From JBFGFX01 sp965232455 (GTDB lineage Bacteria > Pseudomonadota > Gammaproteobacteria > Steroidobacterales > Woeseiaceae): 64,000 nt of DNA. Below the pieces are notes generated by a model that worked only from the letters and a program-made list of their open reading frames with translations, was not told where the DNA came from and did not search any database. The stretch spans positions 992,001 to 1,056,000 of the forward strand of contig OZ246981.1 of assembly GCA_965232455.1 (NCBI GenBank), written 5' to 3'. Below, piece after piece: positions 32,353-41,298 of the stretch. Position numbers and translations under genes: made by a program. The number at the start of each line of letters is the position of its first letter. Position 1 is the stretch's first letter.

Positions 32353-33858
32353 TCAAGCCCTGGCAGCCCGACCAGTTCGTTTTCCAGCTATCCACCCAAT
32401 CGCCAGCATCACCGGAATCGTGCCTAACGCCGCCAGCGACGCCGTAACGCCCGGGTTCGCAAACGTCAGGCTGGAGCCGGGAAAGAGGCGTTCACCGGAG
32501 AAGTACAGCACAAAGTGAATCGTGATAGCCGCAACCGACCCGCCCCAGGCGAGCGCCAGCGGCGCCTCGCGCCAGATGACGCCCAGCAGCAGCGCCGGCG
32601 CGGCCGCCACGGCCAGGCCGTAAACGCCCACCTGGCCGAAGATGCCGAGTAGCCGCGGCGGCTGCAGATTGATCAGGAATGCGGCGAGGGCAACGACCAC
32701 GAGCACGACGTGGCTCAGCTTTAACGCCATGCGCATGCGGCGCTCGTTGGCTTCCGGCGTTTGCTCGCGCGAGGCGACCACGTTCAACACCAGGTCGTTG
32801 GCGGTGATCGTCGAGATCGAGACGAGCAGGCCGTCGAGCGTCGACATCGCGGCGGCCAGCAGCACGATGCTGATCACGGTGAACAGCCACTCTGGAAACA
32901 TCGTTTTCAGGAACACGGTCATCACGAGGTCCTGGCGAAACGCACCCGTTTCGGGGTCGAGCAGGGCGGTTCCCGGCACCGTCAGGTGTGCAAAAAAGCC
33001 GACCGTGACCAGCAGCAGGAACAGTGCAAAAACGACGGTAAACACGAGCAGATACTGCCGCACCTCTTTGTCGGACTTGACGTACAGCGCCTTCGTCAGA
33101 ATATGCGGCTGACAGACGACGACTGCGCCGACGAGGAAACCGGCGACGTAAATCGAAAACACGTCGTTGAAAAGCGCGCCCTCTGCGTTTACCGGGGCCA
33201 GAAGGTTTGGATCTATCTCCCGCAACCGATCCGCGATGGAAAGCCAGTCCGACGACATGATACTCACGCACGCGCCCAGCACGAGGATCGTCACGCCGAT
33301 CATGAGCGTGCCCTGGAGCATGTTGGTCAGCACATGCGCGTAGGTGCCGCCGACGAACACGTAGCCCGTAACGAACGTCAGCGTGATCGCGAGCGCAAGC
33401 GTGTTCGAGATGCCGAGAAGCGACTGCATCACGATCGAGATCCCGCCGACCAGCAACACGACGAAGGCAAACGACAATAGGTTCAGCATCGAAAAATACA
33501 GCGCGAAGCCGCGCGACCGATAGCGTTTGCCGATCCAGTCCGGAATCGTCAGCGCTTTTGTTTGTTCGCCGATGCGCCGAAACTGGAACGACAGCACGTA
33601 AAGCATACTGACGAAACCGACGCCGGTACCGATAACCATGTGAAACCAGGCGGAGAAGCCGTCGACGTATACGAATCCCGGATTGATGATGAAGGTTGCG
33701 GCGGATGCCGTGCTGGCGGCCAGCGTGATGCCGACCACCACCGGGTGCAGGTCCCGGTTGCCGATCGCGAAGCTGCTGAATCCCCGGGTCCGGCGATAGC
33801 CCAGCCAGCCGAGCCATGAAGTCCCGAGCAGGTAGAACGCAAACAGCGTCCACGCCAT
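32353..33858 (-). CDS. Sodium:solute symporter (SSS family)
   Basis: A 501-residue protein with about 13 transmembrane helices and the SSS pattern. N-terminal segments are GYRRTRGFSSFAIGNRDLHPVVVGITLAASTASAATFIINPGF, then GGTYAHVLTNMLQG, and the sodium:solute signature region AMSTLDGLLVSISTITANDL. It imports small organic solutes, often carboxylates, with Na+. It is the last gene of a four-gene minus-strand operon; its ATG lies 2 bp after the stop of the depolymerase-like gene. In this context a hydroxyacid monomer is the expected cargo; that assignment is inference. Confidence 0.9.
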   Translation of the reverse strand: MAWTLFAFYLLGTSWLGWLGYRRTRGFSSFAIGNRDLHPVVVGITLAASTASAATFIINPGFVYVDGFSAWFHMVIGTGVGFVSMLYVLSFQFRRIGEQTKALTIPDWIGKRYRSRGFALYFSMLNLLSFAFVVLLVGGISIVMQSLLGISNTLALAITLTFVTGYVFVGGTYAHVLTNMLQGTLMIGVTILVLGACVSIMSSDWLSIADRLREIDPNLLAPVNAEGALFNDVFSIYVAGFLVGAVVVCQPHILTKALYVKSDKEVRQYLLVFTVVFALFLLLVTVGFFAHLTVPGTALLDPETGAFRQDLVMTVFLKTMFPEWLFTVISIVLLAAAMSTLDGLLVSISTITANDLVLNVVASREQTPEANERRMRMALKLSHVVLVVVALAAFLINLQPPRLLGIFGQVGVYGLAVAAAPALLLGVIWREAPLALAWGGSVAAITIHFVLYFSGERLFPGSSLTFANPGVTASLAALGTIPVMLAIGWIAGKRTGRAARA

Positions 33859-33860
33859 GT

Positions 33861-34850
33861 TCAGTCGGGCGTCCCGATCAATGCGTCGATCGTCGCTATG
33901 ACGGACGCGATCTGTTTGCCTTCACGGTTCGCGTAGTTCTCACCGGTGTAACCCCACCAGTCCCAGCAGCCGAGGGGGTTCATGGGAGCAACTTTGCTGC
34001 TGGCGACCTGCGGGTAAAGCACGACGAGATCGTTCGATTCGGCCCATTCGTTGTAACCGGCGCCGAGCGCAAACGCGTCGCCGACGTACTCGGTAGACTG
34101 CATGCAGCCGTGAAATGCGACGTGCAGGCCGCATTCCGCATCGCCGCGGCAGGCGGCCGGCACGTAAAGGAGGGCATGTTCCAGCAGTTCTGCATCGTCG
34201 TGGTTTTGCTGTTTGATTTTCTGCAGCGGCGCTTGCGCCGCCGTTCGATCCCGCAGCTCGCCGTAGAGGTATTGCAGCAACTCGCCCGCGGTGTCGTAGC
34301 CGCAAGCGTTCACATAAGGCGCTTCCATCGCGCTGCAGTCGGCGCCCGTTTCGAGCGTAGGCATGCCGTGTACGGCTTGCACGTCGTCGATGAACTCGAT
34401 CCGCTCCTCGTCCGTGAGTTCGCCGTAGAACGCCTGCGCCGCCCGCACGACGTCCTTGTTCACGGCATCGTCGAGGCTTGCGTGGAACAGCCAGACGCGG
34501 TCGTCGGCGAGATTGCCGAGCGGATCGATGACGCCGGAGGCTTCAAGTCCGCGGGCGTTTGCGATCAGCGCCGGCACGTCGATCTCGCCGCCTTTTACGC
34601 AGGGCCCGACAGCCTGGGTCATGGAGCCTTGCGCGCAGCTGTAGGGTCCGCCCGCCAGGATGGCGGCGCCGGCGAACCGCGACGAATGCGCAACGTGCAG
34701 CTGGCCGGCCATGTAAGCGCCGGAGGAGAGCCCGGAAACCGTGACCCTCGACGGGTCGATCTTCAGAACGGCCGGTTCGGGCTCCGCGGCGTCTTCCGGT
34801 GGCGTACAGGCCGCGACAATAATCAGTAGGAACAGCGGGAGTTTTTTCAT
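33861..34850 (-). CDS. PHB-depolymerase-like lipoprotein esterase
   Basis: A 329-residue protein with a lipobox (VAAC, lipidated C15) and an alpha/beta-hydrolase fold of the extracellular poly(3-hydroxybutyrate) depolymerase group. The nucleophile elbow is G40-L-S42-S-G44 (SGLSSGAYMAGQLHVAHS), a strand-Asp region is WLFHASLDDAVN, and AFHGCMQSTEYVGDAF carries the HGC oxyanion segment of Esterase_phd proteins. Unusually for a depolymerase, it is lipid-anchored, with no substrate-binding domain. That fits a periplasmic oligomer hydrolase rather than an enzyme for solid granules. ATG 34850 starts at the base after the TGA of the upstream hydrolase, which indicates coupled translation. Confidence 0.85.
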   Translation of the reverse strand: MKKLPLFLLIIVAACTPPEDAAEPEPAVLKIDPSRVTVSGLSSGAYMAGQLHVAHSSRFAGAAILAGGPYSCAQGSMTQAVGPCVKGGEIDVPALIANARGLEASGVIDPLGNLADDRVWLFHASLDDAVNKDVVRAAQAFYGELTDEERIEFIDDVQAVHGMPTLETGADCSAMEAPYVNACGYDTAGELLQYLYGELRDRTAAQAPLQKIKQQNHDDAELLEHALLYVPAACRGDAECGLHVAFHGCMQSTEYVGDAFALGAGYNEWAESNDLVVLYPQVASSKVAPMNPLGCWDWWGYTGENYANREGKQIASVIATIDALIGTPD

Positions 34851-35708
34851 TCAAAGTCCCTCAATCAGTTGCTCGATCGCCGCGACGCACTCGGGTTCGT
34901 CCAGCAGGGGAACGTGACCGCGATTCGGGACGTCCACGGTTATCAGGTCCGGTTTTCGTTCCTTCATCCGCGCCACGATGTCGGCGGACAGGATGTCGGA
35001 GAGTTCGCCGCGTAGCACGAGGGTCGGGACATCGCGCAACGCATCGAAGCGTTGCCACGGGTCGCCGAGCTGGGGTCCGACCTCGCGCACCGCCGTGCCG
35101 ATGTTCGGGTCCATGTCGAGGCGCGGTACGCCGTCGTCATCTTCACGGTACGCGCGCCGGGCCATTTTTACCCAGTCGTCGCCGGACAGGCCGGGCAGCC
35201 ACTGCCCGTAGATTTCCCTCGTCTGGTCGACGGCTTCCCGCCAGCTCCCGACCGCCGGCAGACGGCCCGTATAGCCTTGCACCCGCGCCAGTCCTTCCGG
35301 CGCAATCTCGGGACCGATGTCGTTCATAACGACGCTGGCGAGCCGGCTGGCGTCGTGTTCGGCGATGGTCATCGCGATCAGTCCGCCGAGCGACGTACCG
35401 ATGATAATCACCTTGTCGATGCCCAGCGTGTCGAGCAGCGTCAGCACGTCGCGGACGTAGGTGCCCGGATGATAATTGCGCCAGTTCGGATCCTGGGCGG
35501 AGAAGCCGCGCCCCCGCAGGTCGGGCGTCAATACACGCCGCCGGTCGCGCAGCCGCTCGGCCAGGTCCTCGAAGTCCCGGCTGTTCCGCGTCAGGCCCGG
35601 CAGGCAGACGATCGGCGTGCCGGGATTGCCGGCGCCGTAGTCCCGGTAGAAAAGCTCCAGGCCGTCATGACTGGTGTAGCGGCGGCCCGTGTCCTCGTCC
35701 TGCATCAT
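34851..35708 (-). CDS. Alpha/beta hydrolase (cytoplasmic)
   Basis: A 285-residue alpha/beta hydrolase without a signal peptide. Segments are PIVCLPGLTRNSRDFEDLAERL (HG-type oxyanion loop replaced by LPGL), GTSLGG with the nucleophile Ser, LVLRGELSDILSADIV with a candidate Asp, and NRGHVPLLDEPE with the catalytic His. It should hydrolyse an ester or a short oligomer in the cytoplasm. ATG 35708 or 35705 is preceded by GGAGGAGC. It lies 14 bp after the acyl-CoA synthetase stop codon. The long frame upstream is a shadow of that gene. Confidence 0.88.
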   Translation of the reverse strand: MMQDEDTGRRYTSHDGLELFYRDYGAGNPGTPIVCLPGLTRNSRDFEDLAERLRDRRRVLTPDLRGRGFSAQDPNWRNYHPGTYVRDVLTLLDTLGIDKVIIIGTSLGGLIAMTIAEHDASRLASVVMNDIGPEIAPEGLARVQGYTGRLPAVGSWREAVDQTREIYGQWLPGLSGDDWVKMARRAYREDDDGVPRLDMDPNIGTAVREVGPQLGDPWQRFDALRDVPTLVLRGELSDILSADIVARMKERKPDLITVDVPNRGHVPLLDEPECVAAIEQLIEGL

Positions 35709-35722
35709 GCTCCTCCGGGAAT

Positions 35723-37282
35723 TCAGAATGTCGTATCGGCGAACTGCCGCCGCAGCTCGCGTTTCAGTACTTTTCCGTTCGGGTTCCGCGGCAGTTCGTC
35801 CACCAGTTCGGCGCCGGCGATACGCTGCTGTTTGCCGAGTCTGCCGTTCGCCCATACGACAAGTTCGTCGATGTCGACGTTCGCGTCCGCGGCCGGCACC
35901 ACGACGGCCAGCGGTGTCTCACCCCATTTTTTGCTCGTCACGCCGATCACGGCGACGTCGGCGACAGAGGCATGTTCGCGCAGCACGGCTTCTATGTCGG
36001 CGGGGTAAACGTTCTGGCCGCCGGAGATGATCATGTCTTTCTTGCGATCGACGAGATACAGAAAGCCGTCGGCGTCGAGTTTTCCGATGTCGCCGCTGCG
36101 CAGCCAGCGTTTGCCATTAGCATCTTCCCAGCCCGACTCCGCGGTTGCTTCGTCGTTGCCGTGATAACCCGCCATCATCAGCCGGCCGCGGCCGACGATC
36201 TCGCCGGCCTGTCCCGGCGGCAGCGGGCGGTCGTCGTTGTCGAGTATGACGAGATCCTGTCCGGGGCAGGGGCGCCCGACCGAGGCGGCTTTGGCCGGCA
36301 TGTCTTCGGGCGGCAGGATGGTCACCAGCCCTTCGGTCAGCCCGTAGAGTTCAATGAAATCGCCGGGGATGTTCTTGCGGATACGGTCTTTCATCTCGAC
36401 GCTGAGCGGCGATCCGCAGCACATGAGCGCCTGCATGCTCGAAAGGTCGAACGAACCGAAGTCCGGGAAATCGAGCAGGCGCTGAAGCTGCACCGGCACC
36501 ATGGCCGAATGCGTGACGCGCTGTTCCTGGATCACCTGCAGGCAGTTCCGCTGGCTGAACTGCCGCTCGATGACCAGGCTGCCGCCCACGTAAAACGTGC
36601 TGAGCATGGCGACCCAGCTAATGTTCGAGTAAAGGCCCAGCGAGCAGAGCGTCCGGGCGCCCGAGTGATAGCGCAGCGCCGCGGCCATGTCCATCGCCCA
36701 GGCCGCGCGCCCCGCGTGATCGTGCACGATGCCTTTCGGCAGGCCGGTGGTGCCCGAGCTGTAGATGATGTTGCATTCGTCCGCGGGTCCGATCGGGATC
36801 TCCGGCGGTGTCGTGTCGGCGGCGTCGCAAAACGCGTGGAAGTCGCGCCAGGACTTCTTGTCCGCGTCAACGGAAATGAAGCGGTCATCGGCGATCCCGG
36901 CGATGCGGGCGCGCATGCCGTCGATGCGCTGCACTTGTTCGTCGGAGGCGACGACGGCAGCGGCGCCGCTGTCGTCGATCATACCGGCAACGGCGTCATC
37001 GCCGACGGCGACGTTCAGGGGCACGGCAACCAGGCCGGCCCGAATCGCGCCGAACATCGCCACCGCCATTTCACCGCTGTTTCGCATCAAAACGACGACC
37101 CGGTCGCCCGGCACCAGCCCTTTATCACGAAGCGCGTTTGCAAACCGCGCCGTGCGCTCGCCGAACGCACGCCAGCTCATTGTCTCGCCGTCGACGATCA
37201 GCGCCGGCTTGGCGTGTAGCCAGCGGCTGTTAAGCGCGATAAGGTCCGGAACCAGCAGCGGAGCGGGCGAGAACCACGCCAT
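35723..37282 (-). CDS. AMP-forming acyl-CoA synthetase
   Basis: A 519-residue ANL-superfamily ligase. The P-loop is IIYSSGTTGLPKG, an adenylate-binding motif is ELYGLTEG, the hinge segment is LVDRKKDMIISGGQNVYPADIE, and the C-terminal catalytic Lys lies in NPNGKVLKRELR. It activates a carboxylic acid with ATP and CoA. The substrate is probably the product of the downstream hydrolases, such as a 3-hydroxy or medium-chain acid. ATG 37282 has GGAGGA at 7 bp. It is the first gene of the operon and diverges from a TetR gene. Confidence 0.93.
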   Translation of the reverse strand: MAWFSPAPLLVPDLIALNSRWLHAKPALIVDGETMSWRAFGERTARFANALRDKGLVPGDRVVVLMRNSGEMAVAMFGAIRAGLVAVPLNVAVGDDAVAGMIDDSGAAAVVASDEQVQRIDGMRARIAGIADDRFISVDADKKSWRDFHAFCDAADTTPPEIPIGPADECNIIYSSGTTGLPKGIVHDHAGRAAWAMDMAAALRYHSGARTLCSLGLYSNISWVAMLSTFYVGGSLVIERQFSQRNCLQVIQEQRVTHSAMVPVQLQRLLDFPDFGSFDLSSMQALMCCGSPLSVEMKDRIRKNIPGDFIELYGLTEGLVTILPPEDMPAKAASVGRPCPGQDLVILDNDDRPLPPGQAGEIVGRGRLMMAGYHGNDEATAESGWEDANGKRWLRSGDIGKLDADGFLYLVDRKKDMIISGGQNVYPADIEAVLREHASVADVAVIGVTSKKWGETPLAVVVPAADANVDIDELVVWANGRLGKQQRIAGAELVDELPRNPNGKVLKRELRRQFADTTF

Positions 37283-37333
37283 GTCCTTCCTCCAATGGCG
37301 GTCATGGCCTGCCGTTTTGCCGGTGGGCCAAAA

Positions 37334-37377
37334 TTCAACGAGCGTTGAATATTAATTGAACGCTTGTTGAAAAACAA
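37334..37377 (-). promoter_or_regulatory. Divergent promoter with paired TetR operators
   Basis: Box 1 is TTCAACGAGCGTTGAA (37334-37349, 7-bp arms around AG). Box 2, read on the minus strand, is TTCAACAAGCGTTCAA (37356-37371). On the minus strand a -35 TTGTTT (37377-37372) and a -10 TAATAT (37354-37349) are 17 bp apart, with box 2 filling the spacer and box 1 covering the start point. The same layout recurs upstream of the TonB receptor gene. Confidence 0.8.
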
Positions 37378-37429
37378 CGGTATCATTGCCGCTGGGACCG
37401 GCAGGGTCACTACAGTCGACGGGGATCGA

Positions 37430-38095
37430 ATGAACAGCAAGGCGCAATCGACCAAGGAACGCATACTGAATGCGGCGGAGGAATTGTTTGCACGCGACGG
37501 GTACGCAGCGGTATCCGTGCGGCAAATCATGAGCAAGGCCGAAGCCGACGTGTCGCTGGCTTATTACCATTTTCAGTCGAAGCAGGATCTCTTCGATGCC
37601 GTGATGCTGCGGCGGGTCGAGCATCTCAATGCCATACGGCTCGAAGCACTCGAGGCGGTCGAACGCAGGCACCCCGACGACGCGCCCACGGTCGAGGAGA
37701 TCATCGGCGCGTTCACCGGTCCGCTGCTCGACCTGCTCGCAAACGAGCACGAGCAGTGGCATCACTACTTTGCGTTGATTGCTCAGATCAACAACTCACC
37801 GGATTCGGGCGGAGAGCTGATGACGCGTTACTTCGATCCGTTGGTTGCACGGTTCATCGAAGCGCTGAAAAAAGCGCTGCCCGACTGCGAGGAATCCGAT
37901 CTCTACTGGAGCTACCACTTTTTCTCCGGCGCGCTGACGCTCACGTTTGCGGAAACCGGCCGCATCGACAACCTGTCCGGCGGCGTTTGCCGCTCGTCCG
38001 ATATCCAAAGCATCAGCCGCGTCATGCCGCACTTCATCGCGGCGGGTTTCCGCGGCCTCTGCGCCCATCGGACCTCGAAGACCGCGCAGGAGTAG
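37430..38095 (+). CDS. TetR-family repressor
   Basis: A 221-residue TetR protein with the canonical N-terminal HTH (STKERILNAAEELFARDGYAAVSVRQIMSKAEADVSLAYYHFQSKQDLFDAVMLRR) and a C-terminal ligand domain typical of acyl-CoA or small-acid sensors (TetR_C, about 85-205). ATG 37430 is preceded by GGGGA. The gene is flanked on both sides by paired copies of one palindrome, so it almost certainly represses the divergent ligase operon, the downstream TonB receptor gene and itself. The effector is probably a CoA ester or acid formed by the pathway. Confidence 0.9.
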   Translation: MNSKAQSTKERILNAAEELFARDGYAAVSVRQIMSKAEADVSLAYYHFQSKQDLFDAVMLRRVEHLNAIRLEALEAVERRHPDDAPTVEEIIGAFTGPLLDLLANEHEQWHHYFALIAQINNSPDSGGELMTRYFDPLVARFIEALKKALPDCEESDLYWSYHFFSGALTLTFAETGRIDNLSGGVCRSSDIQSISRVMPHFIAAGFRGLCAHRTSKTAQE

Positions 38096-38195
38096 GGCGC
38101 CGGCGCGCCCCGGTCCGGCCCGCGGGCCGCCTCACCTCGTTCCGGCAATTTCAAGGCGCCACGCGACGCGCCGCTGCCGTCCCGTGAATCCGGTG

Positions 38196-38243
38196 TTGTC
38201 TTTCAACGAACGTTGAACTAATATTTGTTGAACGTTCGTTGAA
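38196..38243 (+). promoter_or_regulatory. TonB-receptor promoter with paired TetR operators
   Basis: A -35 TTGTCT (38196-38201) and a -10 TAATAT (38219-38224) are 17 bp apart, and the palindrome TTCAACGAACGTTGAA (38202-38217) occupies the spacer. A second site TTGAACGTTCGTTGAA (38228-38243) overlaps the expected start. It matches the first site in reverse orientation with one mismatch. Confidence 0.8.
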
Positions 38244-38275
38244 ATTTGCCCATCTATGGACGGGCCTTGGGGGGA

Positions 38276-40579
38276 ATGATGCGCTTGCCGTCACATCGAA
38301 GCTGGTATGGACTGAGTGGTTTGGGACTGACCGCGCTCGCCGTCGCGGCTTGTATGCTGGTTCTGCCGGCCCCCGCTTCGGCGCAGAGTGCCTCCGCCGA
38401 GGCGCTGGACGAGGTGATCGTGACGGCCAGGCGCCGCGAAGAGTCCCTTCAGGACGTGCCGATCGCCGTGTCCGCCTATAGCGGCGAGTTTCTCGAGGAA
38501 ATCGGCGCCATCGACATCACGGCGCTGGCGCAATCGACGCCGAACACCACGCTCGAGGTTTCGCGCGCCACCAACACGACGCTGACCGCCTATATTCGCG
38601 GTGTCGGCCAGCAGGACCCGCTCGCCGGCTTCGAGGGCGGCGTCGGCATTTATCTCGATGACGTTTACCTGGCACGGCCGCAGGGCACGGTGTTCGACGT
38701 TTACGACGTCGAACGCATCGAGGTGCTGCGTGGACCGCAGGGCACGCTTTACGGGCGCAACACGATCGGCGGCGCGGTGCGCTACGTGACGCGGCGTTTG
38801 TCCGACGAGCCGGAGATGGAGGTGAGAGCGTCGCTGGGGTCATACAACCAGGCCGACCTCATGGTCAAGGGTTCGCTGCCGGTCAGCGACTCCCTCAAAA
38901 TCGGCGGCACCGTCGCCACGTTCAACCGCGACGGTTTTGGCGACAATCTGTTCACGGGCGAGGACAACGCCGACAAGGAAATCCTGGCGTTCCGCGGCAG
39001 CCTGGAATGGCAACCGACGGACGATTGGTTCGTCCGGCTTTACGGCGATTTCAGTGATGACGACTCCAGTCCGCGGCACGGACGCCGGCTGTTGCCGAGC
39101 GCGGCAGGCGACCCCGTGCTGAACGACGTCTTCGATACGCGCGCCGGTATCGCCATGATCCCGACGTCGAACGCCGGGCTGGAGCAGGAGGTCAAACAAG
39201 GCGGTATCGGACTGCTCGCCGAATGGTTCGTTGCCGATCAATGGTCGCTGAAGTCCATCACCTCGTACCGCGAAGACGACTCCGAATCGTTGATCGATTT
39301 CGACAACCTTCCCGCCGACACTTTCGATGCGCCGGTCATCTACGAGAACCGCCAGTTCAGCCAGGAGTTTCAGGCAACCTACACCGGTGAGCGGGCATCC
39401 GGCGTGTTTGGGCTCTATTACCTCGACTCGAACGCGTTTAACGCTTTCGACGTGCTGATCGTCAGCGCGCTCACGTCGTTTACGCTGGGTGATTACGACA
39501 CCGAAGCCTGGGCGGCGTTCGCCGATTTCACCTGGGACCTCAGCGATTCCCTGGTGCTTTCGGTCGGTGCGCGCTACACGGAAGACGAGCGCACGGCGAC
39601 GGTCACGCGTGAATCCTTCGGTCTGCCGGGCGGCCTGGGTTCTCCGTTCTTCGGCAATACCGATGCCGTCTCGACGACGGATCCCGTGCCCGGTTTCGTG
39701 CCGACGTTCAACGGCAACCGGACCGACAGCGACTTCACGCCACGGGTCAGCCTCGGCTGGTCGCCGGTAGAAGAACACAATCTTTACATTTCCTACAGCG
39801 AGGGTTTCAAGGGCGGCGGCTTCGATCCGCGCGGCGCCTACCAGTTCCCGGAAGTGCAGGCCGGATTCGAGCCCGAGACCGTGGAGTCCTACGAAATCGG
39901 TGCGAAGTCGACCTGGCTGGACGGCAGGCTGCGCACCAACTTCGCGGCGTTCGTGTCCGATTACACCGACGTCCAGGTACCGGGTTCGATCATTCTCGAT
40001 AACGACAACGACGGCGTCGCCGACGGCTTCGCGGGCACCACGACCAACGCCGGCAAGGCCGACATCGAGGGCTTCGAGATCGAAGCCGTCGCGCAGTTCA
40101 CCGACGCGTTCTCGTCGACGCTCGCCATCGGTTACATCGATGCCGAATACACGGAGTGGCTGGTTGCGGCAAACGACCCGGTGACGGACGAACCGATTTT
40201 TGTCGATATTTCGGACCAGCGGGTTTTTCAGAATACGCCCGAATGGACCGGAAACCTGCTGTTGCGTTACGAATGGCCGCTGGACCTGTTCGGCGCGGCC
40301 GGCGATCTGGCCTTGATCGGTTCGGCGTCGTTCAAAGACGATACCTTTCAATTCGAGATCGCCGATCCCCTGGTCGATCAGGAGGCGTACACCCTGATCG
40401 ACGCCAGCATCGTCTGGACCTCCGAGGACAGCCGCTACCAGCTCGGCCTGCACGGCAAGAACTTGAGCGACGAGGAATACATCGTAGCGAACTACAACTT
40501 TCCGACCGTCGATTCATCGGTCATCGGCTTTTACGGAAACCCGCTCACGTTCACCGGCACATTTGGCGTGCGGTTCTGA
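38276..40579 (+). CDS. TonB-dependent outer-membrane receptor
   Basis: A 767-residue receptor. A signal peptide (cleavage after ASA, near residue 37) is followed by the plug domain with a TonB-box-like segment LDEVIVTARRREESLQDVPIAVSAYS, PQGTLYGRNTIGGAVRYVTRR in the plug end, and a 22-stranded barrel ending with FTGTFGVRF. The class takes up large or scarce substrates across the outer membrane using ExbB/ExbD/TonB energy. ATG 38276 or 38279 follows a GGGGGG run. TetR operators in its promoter tie it to the ligase-hydrolase-symporter operon, so its cargo is probably the polymer-derived or lipid-like substrate of those enzymes. Confidence 0.93.
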   Translation: MMRLPSHRSWYGLSGLGLTALAVAACMLVLPAPASAQSASAEALDEVIVTARRREESLQDVPIAVSAYSGEFLEEIGAIDITALAQSTPNTTLEVSRATNTTLTAYIRGVGQQDPLAGFEGGVGIYLDDVYLARPQGTVFDVYDVERIEVLRGPQGTLYGRNTIGGAVRYVTRRLSDEPEMEVRASLGSYNQADLMVKGSLPVSDSLKIGGTVATFNRDGFGDNLFTGEDNADKEILAFRGSLEWQPTDDWFVRLYGDFSDDDSSPRHGRRLLPSAAGDPVLNDVFDTRAGIAMIPTSNAGLEQEVKQGGIGLLAEWFVADQWSLKSITSYREDDSESLIDFDNLPADTFDAPVIYENRQFSQEFQATYTGERASGVFGLYYLDSNAFNAFDVLIVSALTSFTLGDYDTEAWAAFADFTWDLSDSLVLSVGARYTEDERTATVTRESFGLPGGLGSPFFGNTDAVSTTDPVPGFVPTFNGNRTDSDFTPRVSLGWSPVEEHNLYISYSEGFKGGGFDPRGAYQFPEVQAGFEPETVESYEIGAKSTWLDGRLRTNFAAFVSDYTDVQVPGSIILDNDNDGVADGFAGTTTNAGKADIEGFEIEAVAQFTDAFSSTLAIGYIDAEYTEWLVAANDPVTDEPIFVDISDQRVFQNTPEWTGNLLLRYEWPLDLFGAAGDLALIGSASFKDDTFQFEIADPLVDQEAYTLIDASIVWTSEDSRYQLGLHGKNLSDEEYIVANYNFPTVDSSVIGFYGNPLTFTGTFGVRF

Positions 40580-40618
40580 ATCGAATCCACGCCTGTCGCG
40601 ACGGACGGGGCCGTTTAG

Positions 40619-41236
40619 CTAGTCGCAGGTGTCACCCGAGAGCGCGGTTGCTTTCATCGAGGCTCGATCGGTGAAATGGTCATACCAGGCCGTGAGCTTT
40701 GGGCAGTCCCTTCTGAACGACGGTAAGCCGCGGAATTCCAGCCAGCTTAGCGACGTCGCCAGTGCTATTTCCCCGATCGTCAAGCGATCCTGCAATGCCA
40801 CGGTCCGTTCGATGTAATCGTAGCTTTCCACGATCTTCGTGATCTGTCCGTCGTAGAACGGCTGATGTCTCAACGCCTCCGGTCGGCGTACGGATTCCCA
40901 CCGGGCCAGTATCCCGGCTTCGGACAGGCCGTCGGCCAACGCCTGCAGGCGGAGCGCGACTAGCCGCTCGTGCGGGTCTTCGGGAATGAGTGCCGGCCCG
41001 GTGTTGCGTTGATCGAGGCAGGAACAGATGACTCTGGAGTCGAAGACCGGCTCACCGTCGTCGAGTATCAGGACGGGAACCTTGCCGAGCGGGTTGAGCG
41101 CGAACACTTCGCCGTTACGCCGTGTTGGACTGGTTTCGTGGTGCACGACCTCCAGTCCGGCCGCCAATCCGGCTTCGTGCGCGAAAACCAGCGTTTTGCG
41201 GGCGAAGGGCGAGTGTGTTTGATAAAGCAGTTTCAT
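40619..41236 (-). CDS. Glutathione S-transferase family protein
   Basis: A 205-residue GST. The thioredoxin-like N-terminal domain reads MKLLYQTHSPFARKTLVFAHE with the catalytic Ser/Thr position near residue 9, followed by NPLGKVPVLILDDGEPVFDSRVIC (cis-Pro and glutathione-binding E/DS motif). An all-helical C-terminal domain contains LTIGEIALATSLSWLEFR, which matches the helix-capping region. It probably conjugates or reduces an electrophile. The frame starts at ATG 41236 with GGAGA upstream. No functional partner is adjacent. Confidence 0.9.
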   Translation of the reverse strand: MKLLYQTHSPFARKTLVFAHEAGLAAGLEVVHHETSPTRRNGEVFALNPLGKVPVLILDDGEPVFDSRVICSCLDQRNTGPALIPEDPHERLVALRLQALADGLSEAGILARWESVRRPEALRHQPFYDGQITKIVESYDYIERTVALQDRLTIGEIALATSLSWLEFRGLPSFRRDCPKLTAWYDHFTDRASMKATALSGDTCD

Positions 41237-41298
41237 TGGCGATCTCCGGTCGAGTTAGGGCCTGTTGACACTATTCGAGTAATCCCTGCTGGGCCTGG

